A DNA stretch of 21,760 nt from an uncultured Eubacteriales bacterium. GTDB lineage: Bacteria; Bacillota; Clostridia; Oscillospirales; Oscillospiraceae. Shown here piece by piece: positions 1 through 8,216 of this stretch. Made by a program: the position numbers and the translations under genes. The stretch spans positions 1-21,760 of the forward strand of contig URPI01000021.1 of the NCBI GenBank assembly GCA_900549705.1, written 5' to 3'. Each line of letters begins with the position of its first letter. The stretch's first letter is position 1. The notes under the pieces were generated by a model, which was not told the DNA's origin, searched no databases, and saw nothing but the letters and a program-made list of their open reading frames with translations.

Positions 1-50
1 CCCCCCGGGGGAAGCCAAGTGGTGCAAACCTTTAGCCTGTACGCTCTAGT

Positions 51-76
51 AGGGGGCGACTACCAGTCGCCCGCCC
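51..76. repeat. REP-like palindromic hairpin, copy 1
   Basis: GGGCGACT (54-61) pairs perfectly with AGTCGCCC (65-72) across a 3-nt loop, and a C-rich tail follows. There is no T-run, so it is not a standard terminator. A related hairpin with GGGCGA/TCGCCC arms, preceded like this one by GTAGG, occurs at 2668-2700. Two similar copies in gene-free stretches suggest a dispersed REP/MITE-like intergenic element, but the window is too small to prove it. Confidence 0.4.
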
Positions 77-178
77 GCAGCACAAAGCGCCCCGATTTCT
101 CCATCACAAACGTTCTGCTAAAATTATATCAAAGTGCCAAAAAATGCGCTGTTTTACCGGGAAAATACAATCCTGCTG

Positions 179-207
179 TTGACAACATTTCTGAAATATT
201 GTAAACT
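179..207 (+). promoter_or_regulatory. Predicted sigma-A promoter of the flavin reductase
   Basis: TTGACA at 179-184 matches the -35 consensus exactly. A 17-bp spacer leads to TAAACT at 202-207, a 4 of 6 match to the -10 box. Transcription would start near 214 and give a leader of about 50 nt before the ribosome site. A second TTGACA at 223-228 has no suitable -10 before the gene and was not chosen. This promoter has no copy of the LytTR-like direct repeat seen upstream of the glycosidase units. Confidence 0.55.
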
Positions 208-264
208 GAGTTGTCCCGCGATTTGACAAATTTCGAGGGAAAATTCCATAAGGAGGAATCAACC

Positions 265-2400
265 ATGAAAAAATCTATGATTGCTTTCGTGCTGGTCTGC
301 ACCATGCTGATGTCTGTTCTGGGCATGGCTGCTGCCGACGGAAGCTACACCCCCGGCACCTATACTGCCGAGGCGAAGGGCATGGGCGGCACCGTTACGG
401 TGACGGTGACCGTTTCCGAGAATGCCATTACTGCTGTGAAGGCAGAGGGACCCGACGAGACCCCCGGCCTGGGAGTCCCCGCCCTGGAAACCGTGGCAAA
501 TGCCATTCTGGAAGCCCAGAGTGCAGATGTGGACGGTGTCACCGGTGCTACCGTTACTTCCACTGCCGTCAAGACGGCTGCGGCTGCTGCACTGGCAGAG
601 GCTGCCGGTGAGACCGGCGTGGACAAGGGCAATGTCCCCGACGGTACTTATACCGGCAAGGCACCTTCCTTCGGTGTTATGAAGGAGATGGAGCTGGCGG
701 TTACCTTCAAGGACAACGCCATTGTGTCCATTGAGACGGTTTGTGCCGGCTCTGCCACGCAGTACAATGAGGATGAATACAGCAACATCTACGCCACCGT
801 GGAGGAAAAGCTGTACCCCCGCATCATCGAGGCTCAGAGCCTGGATGTGGATGCCATCTGCGGCGCTACCGTGTCCAGCAATGCAGCCAAGACCATCCTG
901 CGCAATGTGATTGATGCCAACGGCGGCAATTCCGCCGGTTGGAACACCCCTGTTGAGAAGTCCACTGAGGTGGTGGAGCTGCGGGATTATGATGTTGCCG
1001 TTGTGGGTCTGGGCTCCTCCGGCGTTGCCAGCTTCCTGAGCGCTGCCGAGAACGGCTGCACCGTGTTCGGCATGGAAGCCGCTGCCAAGATTGGCGGCAA
1101 CGGCACCAACACCGCCGGCCCTATGGGCGTGAACCCCGCTGCCCAGGTGGAAGCCAACGGCGGCGAGAACTTCGTTGACCCCGATGAGCTGTACACTGCC
1201 TGGATGGAATACTGCGAGGACGATGCCAAGGGCGAAATCGTCAAGCTGTTCATCGACGAGTCCGGCAAGACCTTCGGCTGGCTGGCAGACAACTATGACT
1301 TTGCGTTCCTGCCCTCCATGTTCTCCTTCTACGATTCCCACGGCTGGAAGCTGTGGACCATGTACTCCGGCAAGGACGGCGGCAGCAAGGACGATGCCTA
1401 CAATGCTGCCATGGCAAAGGCTCTGACCTACAACGAGAAGAACGACTATAAGACTGAGCTGCGGGCTACCAGCCTGCTGAAAGAGGACGGCAAGGTTGTG
1501 GGCGTGGAGGCCGTTGCCTATGATGGCACCGTTTACCGCGTTTATGCAGACTGCGTTGTGCTGGCGGACGGCGGCTACATCGGCAATGCCGAAATGACCA
1601 CCAAGTACACCGGCTCCGTGTGGCACACCAAGGGCATGACCCAGTGCGATGGCTTCGGCATCTCTCAGTGCCTGGAGCTGGGCGGTGCGCTGTACAATCC
1701 CGATGTGGCCGTGGAAGACCACATTGCCGCTCTGGACAACATCATTCGCTCCGATGATTACTCCAACGATGACAAGAGCCTGCTGACCTCTCTGGTGCTG
1801 GATCTGAACTATCAGATGATTGACAGCAAGGGTCAGAGCTTTGACGGCAACTACAACGGCCTGGGTCTGGCGTTCAATGCCTGGGAAGCTGGCGCAAACT
1901 ACTATGTGCTGATTAACCAGGAGGAGTATGACTCCATCAAGGAAAACGGCCTGATTTCCTACAATGTGCCCATGTTCTTCGGTCAGGGCGGTGCCTACAC
2001 CGAGGGAACTCCTGTTTCCAACCTGGATGACATCATGGAGATGGGCAAGGCCTTCGGCGATGTTATCGTTGCCGATTCTCTGGAAGACCTGTCCCAGCAG
2101 CTGGGCATGGACATTGCCCTGAGCGATGTCCACGGTCAGACCGAGGGCAAGATTTACTGCATCAAGGGCGCTGCTTATGTCTATTCCACCTGCGGCGGCG
2201 TGGACGTTGACACCAATATGAACCTGGTTCTGGAAGACGGCTCCTCCGTGGAGAATGTCTTTGTGGTGGGCAACAACTCCCTGGGCACCCTGAATGCTTC
2301 CAACAAGGCTTATGTCCTGTATGGCGGTGCTGCACAGGGCTGGGCTTTGACCTCCGGCCGTCTGGCTGGCCAGATTGCTGCGGAGCGTTTCGCTGGCTAA
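265..2400 (+). CDS. Secreted flavoprotein reductase: two FMN-binding domains plus a fumarate-reductase-type FAD domain
   Basis: Start ATG at 265 follows AAGGAGG by 8 nt; the longer open frame from 211 would have to begin upstream of this ribosome site and was rejected. The 711-residue product has a Sec signal peptide (cleavage probably near MAAA-DG, residues 22-26) and no lipobox. Two FMN_bind domains follow, with flavinylation motifs DGVTGAT (90-96, acceptor Thr96) and DAICGAT (196-202, Thr202). The second has Cys199 where Ser/Thr is usual. From about 240 comes a fumarate reductase/flavocytochrome c FAD domain with dinucleotide motif GLGSSG (248-253) and a C-terminal FAD segment rich in Gly. 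Relatives receive electrons through ApbE-attached FMN and reduce fumarate, urocanate or cinnamate-like acceptors outside the membrane. The Arg of the family's GxNRxGG segment appears to be Lys681 here (SNKAYVLYGG), so fumarate is probably not the substrate. It is transcribed alone. Confidence 0.85.
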   Translation: MKKSMIAFVLVCTMLMSVLGMAAADGSYTPGTYTAEAKGMGGTVTVTVTVSENAITAVKAEGPDETPGLGVPALETVANAILEAQSADVDGVTGATVTSTAVKTAAAAALAEAAGETGVDKGNVPDGTYTGKAPSFGVMKEMELAVTFKDNAIVSIETVCAGSATQYNEDEYSNIYATVEEKLYPRIIEAQSLDVDAICGATVSSNAAKTILRNVIDANGGNSAGWNTPVEKSTEVVELRDYDVAVVGLGSSGVASFLSAAENGCTVFGMEAAAKIGGNGTNTAGPMGVNPAAQVEANGGENFVDPDELYTAWMEYCEDDAKGEIVKLFIDESGKTFGWLADNYDFAFLPSMFSFYDSHGWKLWTMYSGKDGGSKDDAYNAAMAKALTYNEKNDYKTELRATSLLKEDGKVVGVEAVAYDGTVYRVYADCVVLADGGYIGNAEMTTKYTGSVWHTKGMTQCDGFGISQCLELGGALYNPDVAVEDHIAALDNIIRSDDYSNDDKSLLTSLVLDLNYQMIDSKGQSFDGNYNGLGLAFNAWEAGANYYVLINQEEYDSIKENGLISYNVPMFFGQGGAYTEGTPVSNLDDIMEMGKAFGDVIVADSLEDLSQQLGMDIALSDVHGQTEGKIYCIKGAAYVYSTCGGVDVDTNMNLVLEDGSSVENVFVVGNNSLGTLNASNKAYVLYGGAAQGWALTSGRLAGQIAAERFAG

Positions 2401-2432
2401 TCTGATTTCCAAAGAATCAGTTTTCATTTGTT

Positions 2433-2470
2433 TACCGGCAGATGCCTTGCGGTGTCTGCCGGTATTTTTT
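2433..2470 (+). terminator. Rho-independent terminator of the flavin reductase
   Basis: ACCGGCAGATGCC (2434-2446) pairs with GGTGTCTGCCGGT (2451-2463) around a TTGC loop. The stem is 13 bp with two G-T wobbles and runs straight into ATTTTTT. This is a textbook intrinsic terminator and isolates the reductase from the glycosidase genes. Confidence 0.85.
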
Positions 2471-2601
2471 GGCGCAAAGCCGGGATGGTGGTTGATGAAT
2501 GGCATCAGCCGCCCGTGGCGTGCCGGCGTTATTGGCCGTTCTGATTGTTCTGTTGGTGCGGGCAATTCTCCGAAAATGCAAGAAAACGTAAGAAAAGCAG
2601 T

Positions 2602-2644
2602 AAAAAACATCCGGGTCATCCCTTGAAATTGGGACGACCCGGAT
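2602..2644 (-). terminator. Strong hairpin with a minus-strand T-run
   Basis: ATCCGGGTCATCCC (2609-2622) pairs with GGGACGACCCGGAT (2631-2644), 13 of 14 pairs, with an 8-nt loop. On the minus strand the stem is followed by G and six T (2607-2602); on the plus strand there is no T-run. It therefore looks like a minus-strand terminator, yet no minus-strand gene lies just upstream of it in that direction. It may end an unseen antisense or small RNA transcript or be a relic. Confidence 0.5.
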
Positions 2645-2667
2645 AATGTTGCATACGTCCTGTAGGA

Positions 2668-2700
2668 GGGCGATGAGTGGTCGCCCCGCAAACGGGCGGG
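2668..2700. repeat. REP-like palindromic hairpin, copy 2
   Basis: GGGCGA and TCGCCC form a short stem with a 7-nt loop, directly followed by a second small stem (CCCG, CAAA, CGGG type). The leading GTAGG and the GGGCGA/TCGCCC arms resemble the hairpin at 51-76. A dispersed intergenic repeat is the likely identity, with low certainty. Confidence 0.35.
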
Positions 2701-2767
2701 ATAGAGCGGTTGGGTGAATGGCACCAGCTTCCCATACGGATTGTGAGGGGATGCGAAGCGGTTCAGA

Positions 2768-2797
2768 TTATGCGGTAATAGGGGAAGGTTATGCGCT
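2768..2797 (+). promoter_or_regulatory. LytTR-type direct-repeat operator, site A
   Basis: Half-sites TTATGCGGT (2768-2776) and TTATGCGCT (2789-2797) match at 8 of 9 positions and start 21 bp apart, i.e. two helical turns. This equals the arrangement of AgrA-type LytTR binding sites (9-bp repeats, 12-bp gap). The core GGAAGGTTATGC (2783-2794) is identical in sites B and C. The site ends just before the predicted -35 box, as expected for an activator. Binding by the LytTR regulator encoded at 9548-10267 is inferred. Confidence 0.65.
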
Positions 2798-2798
2798 G

Positions 2799-2826
2799 TT
2801 GCTTTCCTTTCCTTCGGCCATATGAT
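2799..2826 (+). promoter_or_regulatory. Predicted promoter of the GH78-GH3-A1 operon
   Basis: TTGCTT (2799-2804), 16-bp spacer, TATGAT (2821-2826). The -10 box is good (5 of 6) and the -35 box is weaker. The direct repeat of site A abuts the -35 box, consistent with an activator-dependent promoter. Confidence 0.5.
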
Positions 2827-2859
2827 ATGTTTTAAAAAAAGGAAAAGGGGCGTTGCAAC

Positions 2860-5199
2860 ATGAAAAGGAAACTGGTAAAACAGGCATTGTGCATGACTTT
2901 GGTGGCAGCAAGCATTTTTTCCCTGGCGGCCTGCGGCAAGGAGGCAGAGACGGCGGCGGAGACAACCGCGCCAACCCAGGCAGCAGTGGCGGTGCCGCAG
3001 CGGGAGGAACCTGACCGCGCCAATCTCCTGTATTTATCCGCCATCGAACCCTACTGCAAAGCGGATTGGACTGCAAACTGGATTTGGACAAAAAGCTGCA
3101 GCGATGACAGCTATGTGGTCTTCCGCAAGACGGTCACGGCGGACGCTGCCATGGAGGCAACGGCCTATATTTCTGCGGTGGACAAATATGTGCTGTGGCT
3201 CAACGGCGAAATGGTGGTGCTGGACGGCAGCCTGAAGCGAGGCCCCACGCCCTATGACAGCTACTATGACGAAATCAGGCTGAACCTGAAGGAAGGGGAA
3301 AACACCATCGCCATGCTGGTGGCTTTCAATGGCCGCTCCGGTGACGGCTCCATTGTTCCGGTGGCACAGGATGAGGAGGGGGACGACTACAACCAGGCCG
3401 GCATGATTTTCCAGATGCAGGTGGGTAACACCCTGGTGGTTTCGGATTCCTCCTGGAAGGCACAGCGGCATCCCGGCTACAAAAATCGGGTCACCGCCGG
3501 AAAGGATTACCCCAATTACACCCAGATGTCCATGCTGGCCGAGCGGAACCTCTATTTTGATGCCCGGGATGACATCGGTGCCTTCATGAACCCCGGCTTT
3601 GATGACAGCGCCTGGGAGAACGCAACGCCGGTGGGCGTGGCGGGGCAGCTGCCCTTTGGTGCGCTGTATGAAGCAATCATTGACCCAATCAGATTCTATG
3701 AAATCTCCGATTTTTCCAATGCGGGGGATTATGTGGGCAAGGAGCTGACGGAGGACACCACCTTGGAGCTGGAGCTTCCGGGCAACATCCAGTTTACCCC
3801 TTATTTTGAGCTGGAAGCCCCTGCGGGCAAGCGCCTGACCATTTACACGGACAGCTATGTGGACAGCGACAACAATCCCAATTTCAAGGATACCTATGTG
3901 ACCGCCGAGGGAACGCAGCAATTTGAAAATTATGCCTGGCGCAGCGGCACAAAGCTCTATATTGAAGCCGAGGCAGGGGTGAAGTTCACCGCTCTCGGCT
4001 ATCGCAAGAGCGAGTTTAACGGCAACTGGGCAGGCTCTTTCCATTCGGACGATGAGAAACTGGATCAGCTCTGGCAGGAAAGCTTAAATACCGTTGCAAT
4101 CTGTATGCGTGATACTTATATAGACTGCCCGGAACGGGAGCGGGGACCCTACATGGGCGATGCTTCCAACCAGATTGATGCGGCGCTGTATGGCTATGAC
4201 CAGGGCGGCTTGGACATGACCAAGAAGGCAATCCTGAGCTGCCTGGGCTGGACTCCGGAATCCGGGGCAATTCCCAGCCGTGCTCCTTCGGTAAAGCCTC
4301 AGGAAATTCCCAATCAGAGCCTCGCCTTTATGACCGCTGCCTATCACTATTGGCTTGCTTCCGGTGACAGGCAGACCATGACGGATTATTACCATGCCTT
4401 TGTGAATTACCTGAAGCTTTATGAGATGGAAAACGGTTTGCCCGTCTACCGTGACGGCTCCTGGACATGGAACGACTGGGGCAACAAGATTGATGCGAAG
4501 CTGCTGCAAGTGGGCTTTTACTATTACGCCCTGAATCTGACGGAGAAGTTAGCCGGGGATTTGGGCATCACCGAGGATGAGGCGTTTTTGACCGAGCGCA
4601 TGGAATCCATCAAGGCGCATTATCATGATGCCTACTATACCCCCGCAGGCTTCAAAGATCCGGACAGCAAGTATATTGACGACCGTGCCAATGCCATGCT
4701 GGCACTTTCCGGGCTGGCGGACGAGAACGACTACGACCTCATTTGCGATGTGGTGATGTCCACCTATGAAGCAAGCCCCTTCTGCGAAAAATATGTACTG
4801 GAAGCCCTGTGCGTGATGGACAGAACAGATTTGGCGGTGCAGAGAATGATGGATCGGTATAGCGGAATGCTGGAAGATGAATACGACACCCTGTGGGAAA
4901 AGTTTTCGGAGCCAATCGGCACGTTCAATCACGGTTGGAGCGCTGCGCCCATGTACATTCTCTCCAAGTATGTGGCGGGCATTCAGCCGACCTCCGGCGG
5001 CTATGAGACCTACTGTATTGCGCCTTCCACGGTGCTGGAGCGCTTCTCCTGCGCGGCCTACACGCCCAAAGGCGTTATCACTGTGGAAAAGGACGGAAGT
5101 GAGCTGACCATCACGGCAGTTTCCGGCGGCACGCTGGTGCTGCCCGGCGGTGAAAAGATTCCCTTGGAAGAAGGGACACATCGCTATTCTATAGCGTAA
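2860..5199 (+). CDS. Lipoprotein glycoside hydrolase, GH78 (alpha-L-rhamnosidase)-like
   Basis: This 779-residue protein begins with a lipoprotein signal (SLAAC, Cys25) and a Thr/Ala-rich tether. It should sit on the outer face of the membrane. Residues from about 70 to 300 resemble the N-terminal beta-sandwich domains of GH78 enzymes (Trp-rich start, FRKTVT, then KYVLWLNGE). The (alpha/alpha)6-barrel signature DCPERERGPYMGDA begins at Asp422; in this family the acidic residues of that segment bind substrate or act as general acid. A TLWE segment (Glu680) and NHGWSAAP (690-697) match the late barrel region where the catalytic base lies. A short beta-sandwich closes the protein. GH78 enzymes release terminal L-rhamnose; related six-hairpin families cannot be excluded. 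The stop codon is 15 bp before GH3-A1, which has its own GGGAGG ribosome site, so the two form one operon under site A. The ribosome site of this gene itself is weak (GGAAAAGGGG). Confidence 0.75.
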   Translation: MKRKLVKQALCMTLVAASIFSLAACGKEAETAAETTAPTQAAVAVPQREEPDRANLLYLSAIEPYCKADWTANWIWTKSCSDDSYVVFRKTVTADAAMEATAYISAVDKYVLWLNGEMVVLDGSLKRGPTPYDSYYDEIRLNLKEGENTIAMLVAFNGRSGDGSIVPVAQDEEGDDYNQAGMIFQMQVGNTLVVSDSSWKAQRHPGYKNRVTAGKDYPNYTQMSMLAERNLYFDARDDIGAFMNPGFDDSAWENATPVGVAGQLPFGALYEAIIDPIRFYEISDFSNAGDYVGKELTEDTTLELELPGNIQFTPYFELEAPAGKRLTIYTDSYVDSDNNPNFKDTYVTAEGTQQFENYAWRSGTKLYIEAEAGVKFTALGYRKSEFNGNWAGSFHSDDEKLDQLWQESLNTVAICMRDTYIDCPERERGPYMGDASNQIDAALYGYDQGGLDMTKKAILSCLGWTPESGAIPSRAPSVKPQEIPNQSLAFMTAAYHYWLASGDRQTMTDYYHAFVNYLKLYEMENGLPVYRDGSWTWNDWGNKIDAKLLQVGFYYYALNLTEKLAGDLGITEDEAFLTERMESIKAHYHDAYYTPAGFKDPDSKYIDDRANAMLALSGLADENDYDLICDVVMSTYEASPFCEKYVLEALCVMDRTDLAVQRMMDRYSGMLEDEYDTLWEKFSEPIGTFNHGWSAAPMYILSKYVAGIQPTSGGYETYCIAPSTVLERFSCAAYTPKGVITVEKDGSELTITAVSGGTLVLPGGEKIPLEEGTHRYSIA

Positions 5200-5214
5200 A
5201 GGGAGGAAAAGAAG

Positions 5215-8166
5215 ATGAAAAAGAAAAATCCATGGCTGATTCCAACAATCATTCTCTTGGTTTTCAGCATTCTGCTGACGGCTGCCATTCCGGTGACTGC
5301 CTACTATGAGACGATGATTAACGCAGCGCTGAATGCACAGACGCAGAAGATTATTCCCGGCGAGAATTCCAAAATCTTTTATTGGACGGATTATGAATCG
5401 GAGGAAGACCTGGTAAACAACGATATGGCTGTTTGTCGTCAGGTGGAGGCAGAGGGAGCAGCACTGCTGTTGAACAAAAATAATGCGCTTCCTTTGGCGG
5501 CGGATGCAAAAATGTCCCTGTTTTCCCAGTCTGCGAGTGACCCGGTGCTCACGGGCACGGGCTCGGCGTTTATGGCTACCGGCGATGCCGTGAGTCTGTA
5601 TGCGGCGTTGCAGGACAGCTTTGCACCGGGGTGCGTCAACCAGGAGCTGTGGAAGTTCTATAAGACCTCCGGCTACAAGCGGGTCAATGCTGCCCTTTCC
5701 GGCGGCAGCCCTGACCAGTACCGCATCAATGAGGTGCCTTGGGAGAAATACCCGGAGGCGCTGAAGGCAACCTTCCCCCAGTACGGCGATGCAGCCATTG
5801 TGGTGCTGTCCCGTTCCTCCGGCGAGGGCGCTGACCTGCCCAATTCTCTGGAAGCACTGCGGGATTACATGACGGACGGAGACTACCTCCAGCTGTGTGC
5901 CGAGGAACGGGCGCTGCTGGACAACCTGATGCAGCTGAAACAGGACGGCGTGTTCAAAAAGGTTATTGTGATTCTCAATTCTTCCAGCACCTTGCAGCTG
6001 GACTTCATTGACGACTATGACATCGATGCCCTGCTGTGGGTGGGCAATCTGGGACTCAACGGTATCCCTGCGGTGGCGGACATTCTGGCGGGCAAGGTGA
6101 ATCCTTCCGGCAGAATCGTAGACACTTTCCAGAAGGATAACCATGCTGCCCCTGCCATGCAGAACTACGATGCATATCCCTATACCAATGCAGCGGAACT
6201 GGGGCTGGCGGCAGCCCAGAATAACAACGCTTTGGGTATTGACAAGTGCAACCAGAACTACGTTGTTTACCAAGAGGGCATCTATGTGGGCTACCGCTAC
6301 TTCGAGACCCGGTACGAGGACTATGTGCTGGGGCGGGGAAATGCGGGGGACTATGATTATGACAAGCTGGTGGCCTTCCCCTTTGGCAGCGGCCTGAGCT
6401 ATACCACCTTTGATTATTCTGATTTTAAGATTACCGACCAGGGAAGCACCATCCTTGCCGAGGTGGATGTGACCAACACCGGTAAGGTGGATGGCAAGCA
6501 CACCGTGCAGATTTATTTCCAGTCTCCCTACACCCAGTATGACATTGACAACGGGGTGGAAAAGGCGGCAGTGGAGCTGTGCGGTTTTGACAAGAAGGAA
6601 ATTGCGGCAGGCAAAACTGAGCACTTTGCTATTGAAATCCGCAAGGATGACCTGACCAGTTACGACAGCAATCTGGCAAAGACCTATATCATGGATGCCG
6701 GTGACTACTATTTCACCGTTGCCTCGGATGCCCACAACGCCGTGAACAACATCCTGATGGCAAAGGGCGCAGACACTGCCCGCATGAGCGGCACCGGCGA
6801 TGCAGCCCTGACCGCAACATGGACACTGGATGAGATGGACACCATCACCTATTCCGTGTCCGCTTACACCGGCAATGCCATCACAAACCTGTTTGAGGAT
6901 GCCGACCTGAATAAGTATGCGGGTGCGGAGGGGCAGACCGTTACCTACCTCTGCCGCAACGACTGGCAGGGAACGTTCCCCACCACCCAGAGTCTGCGCG
7001 TGACCGATGCCATGTGGGCGGACGGCCTGACCCACAATGCCGAAGAACGTACCGCCATTGTGGAGAAAATGAAGACGCTGTATTGGCAGGGGGCTACTCT
7101 GCCGGAGAGCGGTACCGGTGGGGCACTGAAAGCCATCGATTTTGTGGAAACACGCTACGAAGACTCCGCCTGGGATAAGCTGGTGAGCCAGATTTCCTAT
7201 GGAGATATGCTGAATACTATTTACAACGGCGCATATAACACCCATGCGCTGCCCGCCATTAACTTGCCTGCTACCATGGAGGCAGATGGCCCTACCGGCT
7301 ACACCAAGAGCCTGATGGGCGGTTCCAGCGGCATGGCGTTTACCTCCGAAGATGTGATTGCTGCCAGCTATTCCAGAGAGCTTGCCTGTCTGGTTGGCAA
7401 GTGCATGGCGGAGGATATGCTCCACAGCAACCAGAACAGCGACAGCACCTCTGTTGCCGGTATTTATGCACCGGGTCTGAATATTCACCGCAGCCAGTAT
7501 TTGGGCAGACATAATGAATACTATAGCGAGGACGGCTGGCTCTCCGGCGAGATTGCGGCCTCTCAGGTGCAGGGCATCCGCAGCAAGGGCGTGCTGGCTT
7601 TTGCAAAGCACTTTGCCCTGAACGACCAGGAGCAGGGACGCTATGGCATCAGCGTCTGGGCAAACGAACAGAGCATCCGGGAAGTGTACCTGGAAGCCTT
7701 TGAAGGTGCAATCCGGGGCGGTGCCATGAATGTAATGACCAGCTTTAACCGCATTGGCGTTGTCTGGAGCGGCGCACATTACGGCTTGATGACCGGCATT
7801 CTCCGGGATGAATGGGGCATGGAGGGCGCTGCAATAACGGATATGTCCATGAATGCCAAGTGGATGGACTACCGCATGGGCGTGCTGGCCGGGCAGGATA
7901 TCTGGTGCGGTCAGAAGGGCAGCATGGGAACCTTGGATGGGAGCGAAAATGATCCTGCCATTGTCAGCGCTGTCCACAGGGCTATGAAAAACATTGTGTA
8001 TTCCGTGACAAGAACCAATGCCATGAATGTGGGCGACGCAGTGGTGCTGACGGTGACACCCACCTGGAAGATTGCACTGTATGCGCTGACGGGTGCGTTC
8101 TATGCACTGACTGCCGCAGGTGTATTCCTGACGATTCGTAGAAAGAAAAAGAATAACGCAGCATAA
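5215..8166 (+). CDS. Membrane-anchored, domain-permuted GH3 beta-glycosidase (GH3-A1)
   Basis: 983 residues. A basic N-terminus (MKKKNPW) and one helix (about 8-30) form a signal anchor. The usual C-terminal GH3 domain then comes first: EGAALLLNKNNALPL (80-94) and SRSSGEGADL, whose Glu204 aligns with the GH3 acid/base Glu. A fibronectin-III-like domain follows (about 403-490). The TIM-barrel domain comes last: ADGP (Asp691), NIHR (756-759), GR (764-765), KHF (Lys798, His799) and the nucleophile in ITDMS (Asp876). A final helix (about 952-973) ends in RRKKK. Both termini should be cytoplasmic and the enzyme extracytoplasmic; there is no LPXTG. This order is known from some clostridial GH3 enzymes. 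The segment after NIHR reads SQYLGRHNEYYSED, against TPYSGRNFEYYSED in the other two complete copies, so substrate choice may differ. It is second in the operon after the GH78-like gene. The sugar specificity cannot be read from the sequence. Confidence 0.88.
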   Translation: MKKKNPWLIPTIILLVFSILLTAAIPVTAYYETMINAALNAQTQKIIPGENSKIFYWTDYESEEDLVNNDMAVCRQVEAEGAALLLNKNNALPLAADAKMSLFSQSASDPVLTGTGSAFMATGDAVSLYAALQDSFAPGCVNQELWKFYKTSGYKRVNAALSGGSPDQYRINEVPWEKYPEALKATFPQYGDAAIVVLSRSSGEGADLPNSLEALRDYMTDGDYLQLCAEERALLDNLMQLKQDGVFKKVIVILNSSSTLQLDFIDDYDIDALLWVGNLGLNGIPAVADILAGKVNPSGRIVDTFQKDNHAAPAMQNYDAYPYTNAAELGLAAAQNNNALGIDKCNQNYVVYQEGIYVGYRYFETRYEDYVLGRGNAGDYDYDKLVAFPFGSGLSYTTFDYSDFKITDQGSTILAEVDVTNTGKVDGKHTVQIYFQSPYTQYDIDNGVEKAAVELCGFDKKEIAAGKTEHFAIEIRKDDLTSYDSNLAKTYIMDAGDYYFTVASDAHNAVNNILMAKGADTARMSGTGDAALTATWTLDEMDTITYSVSAYTGNAITNLFEDADLNKYAGAEGQTVTYLCRNDWQGTFPTTQSLRVTDAMWADGLTHNAEERTAIVEKMKTLYWQGATLPESGTGGALKAIDFVETRYEDSAWDKLVSQISYGDMLNTIYNGAYNTHALPAINLPATMEADGPTGYTKSLMGGSSGMAFTSEDVIAASYSRELACLVGKCMAEDMLHSNQNSDSTSVAGIYAPGLNIHRSQYLGRHNEYYSEDGWLSGEIAASQVQGIRSKGVLAFAKHFALNDQEQGRYGISVWANEQSIREVYLEAFEGAIRGGAMNVMTSFNRIGVVWSGAHYGLMTGILRDEWGMEGAAITDMSMNAKWMDYRMGVLAGQDIWCGQKGSMGTLDGSENDPAIVSAVHRAMKNIVYSVTRTNAMNVGDAVVLTVTPTWKIALYALTGAFYALTAAGVFLTIRRKKKNNAA
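6469..6536 (+). repeat. 68-bp identical segment shared with GH3-A2, copy 1
   Basis: This part of the FnIII-like domain is identical base for base to 18217-18284. After one mismatch the match continues for 14 more bases. Flanking coding sequence differs at many synonymous sites, so the tract stands out. Recent gene conversion between the two A-type GH3 genes is the likely cause. Confidence 0.75.
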
Positions 8167-8171
8167 ATTTA

Positions 8172-8216
8172 CTGCCCCGGGGGGAATTTCCCTCCGGGGC
8201 AGCGGCGTTTTTATTT
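8172..8216 (+). terminator. Terminator of the GH78-GH3-A1 operon
   Basis: CTGCCCCGGGGGG (8172-8184) pairs with CCCTCCGGGGCAG (8190-8202), a 13-bp stem with one wobble and an AATTT loop. GTTTTTATTT follows after five bases. It lies between convergent genes; the T-run contains the kinase stop codon (8211-8213). On the minus strand only TAAATTTAT follows the stem, so it may also serve the kinase operon, less efficiently. Confidence 0.75.

Larger units (their letters stand above)
1..264. other. Intergenic leader upstream of the flavin reductase
   Basis: No credible coding sequence is visible; the short open frames here lack ribosome sites. The stretch holds a perfect 8-bp hairpin near its start, an AT-rich middle part, a promoter-like pair (TTGACA, 17 bp, TAAACT) and the AAGGAGG ribosome site of the next gene at about 250-256. 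The upstream neighbour lies outside the window. Confidence 0.7.
2401..2859. other. Gene-free stretch between the reductase and the glycosidase operon
   Basis: About 460 bases without a supported gene. In order it holds a small hairpin (2402-2420), a strong plus-strand terminator, a long hairpin with a T-run on the minus strand, a REP-like hairpin block near 2668-2700, LytTR-like regulatory site A and the promoter of the GH78-like gene. Short open frames here lack ribosome sites and family resemblance. Confidence 0.7.

Noticed and set aside
37..66. Possible fourth LytTR-like site upstream of the reductase (TAGCCTGTACGCT)
   Set aside because: The left half resembles sites B and C, but 21 bp further on stands GACTACCAG rather than TTATGC, and the GGAAGGTTATGC core is missing. 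The sequence belongs to the hairpin at 51-76.
4549..7977. 1142-codon open frame on the minus strand
   Set aside because: It lies opposite the GH78-like and GH3-A1 genes, has no ribosome site or family motif, and its Ile/His/Gly-rich composition is that of the complement of biased plus-strand codons. Similar long minus frames opposite GH3-A2 (16873-20058), GH3-B1 (11063-13825) and the reductase (259-2724) were rejected for the same reason.
8030..8166. Sortase anchor at the C-terminus of the GH3 proteins
   Set aside because: A hydrophobic helix and basic tail are present, but no LPXTG-like motif precedes them in any copy. A simple membrane anchor fits better.
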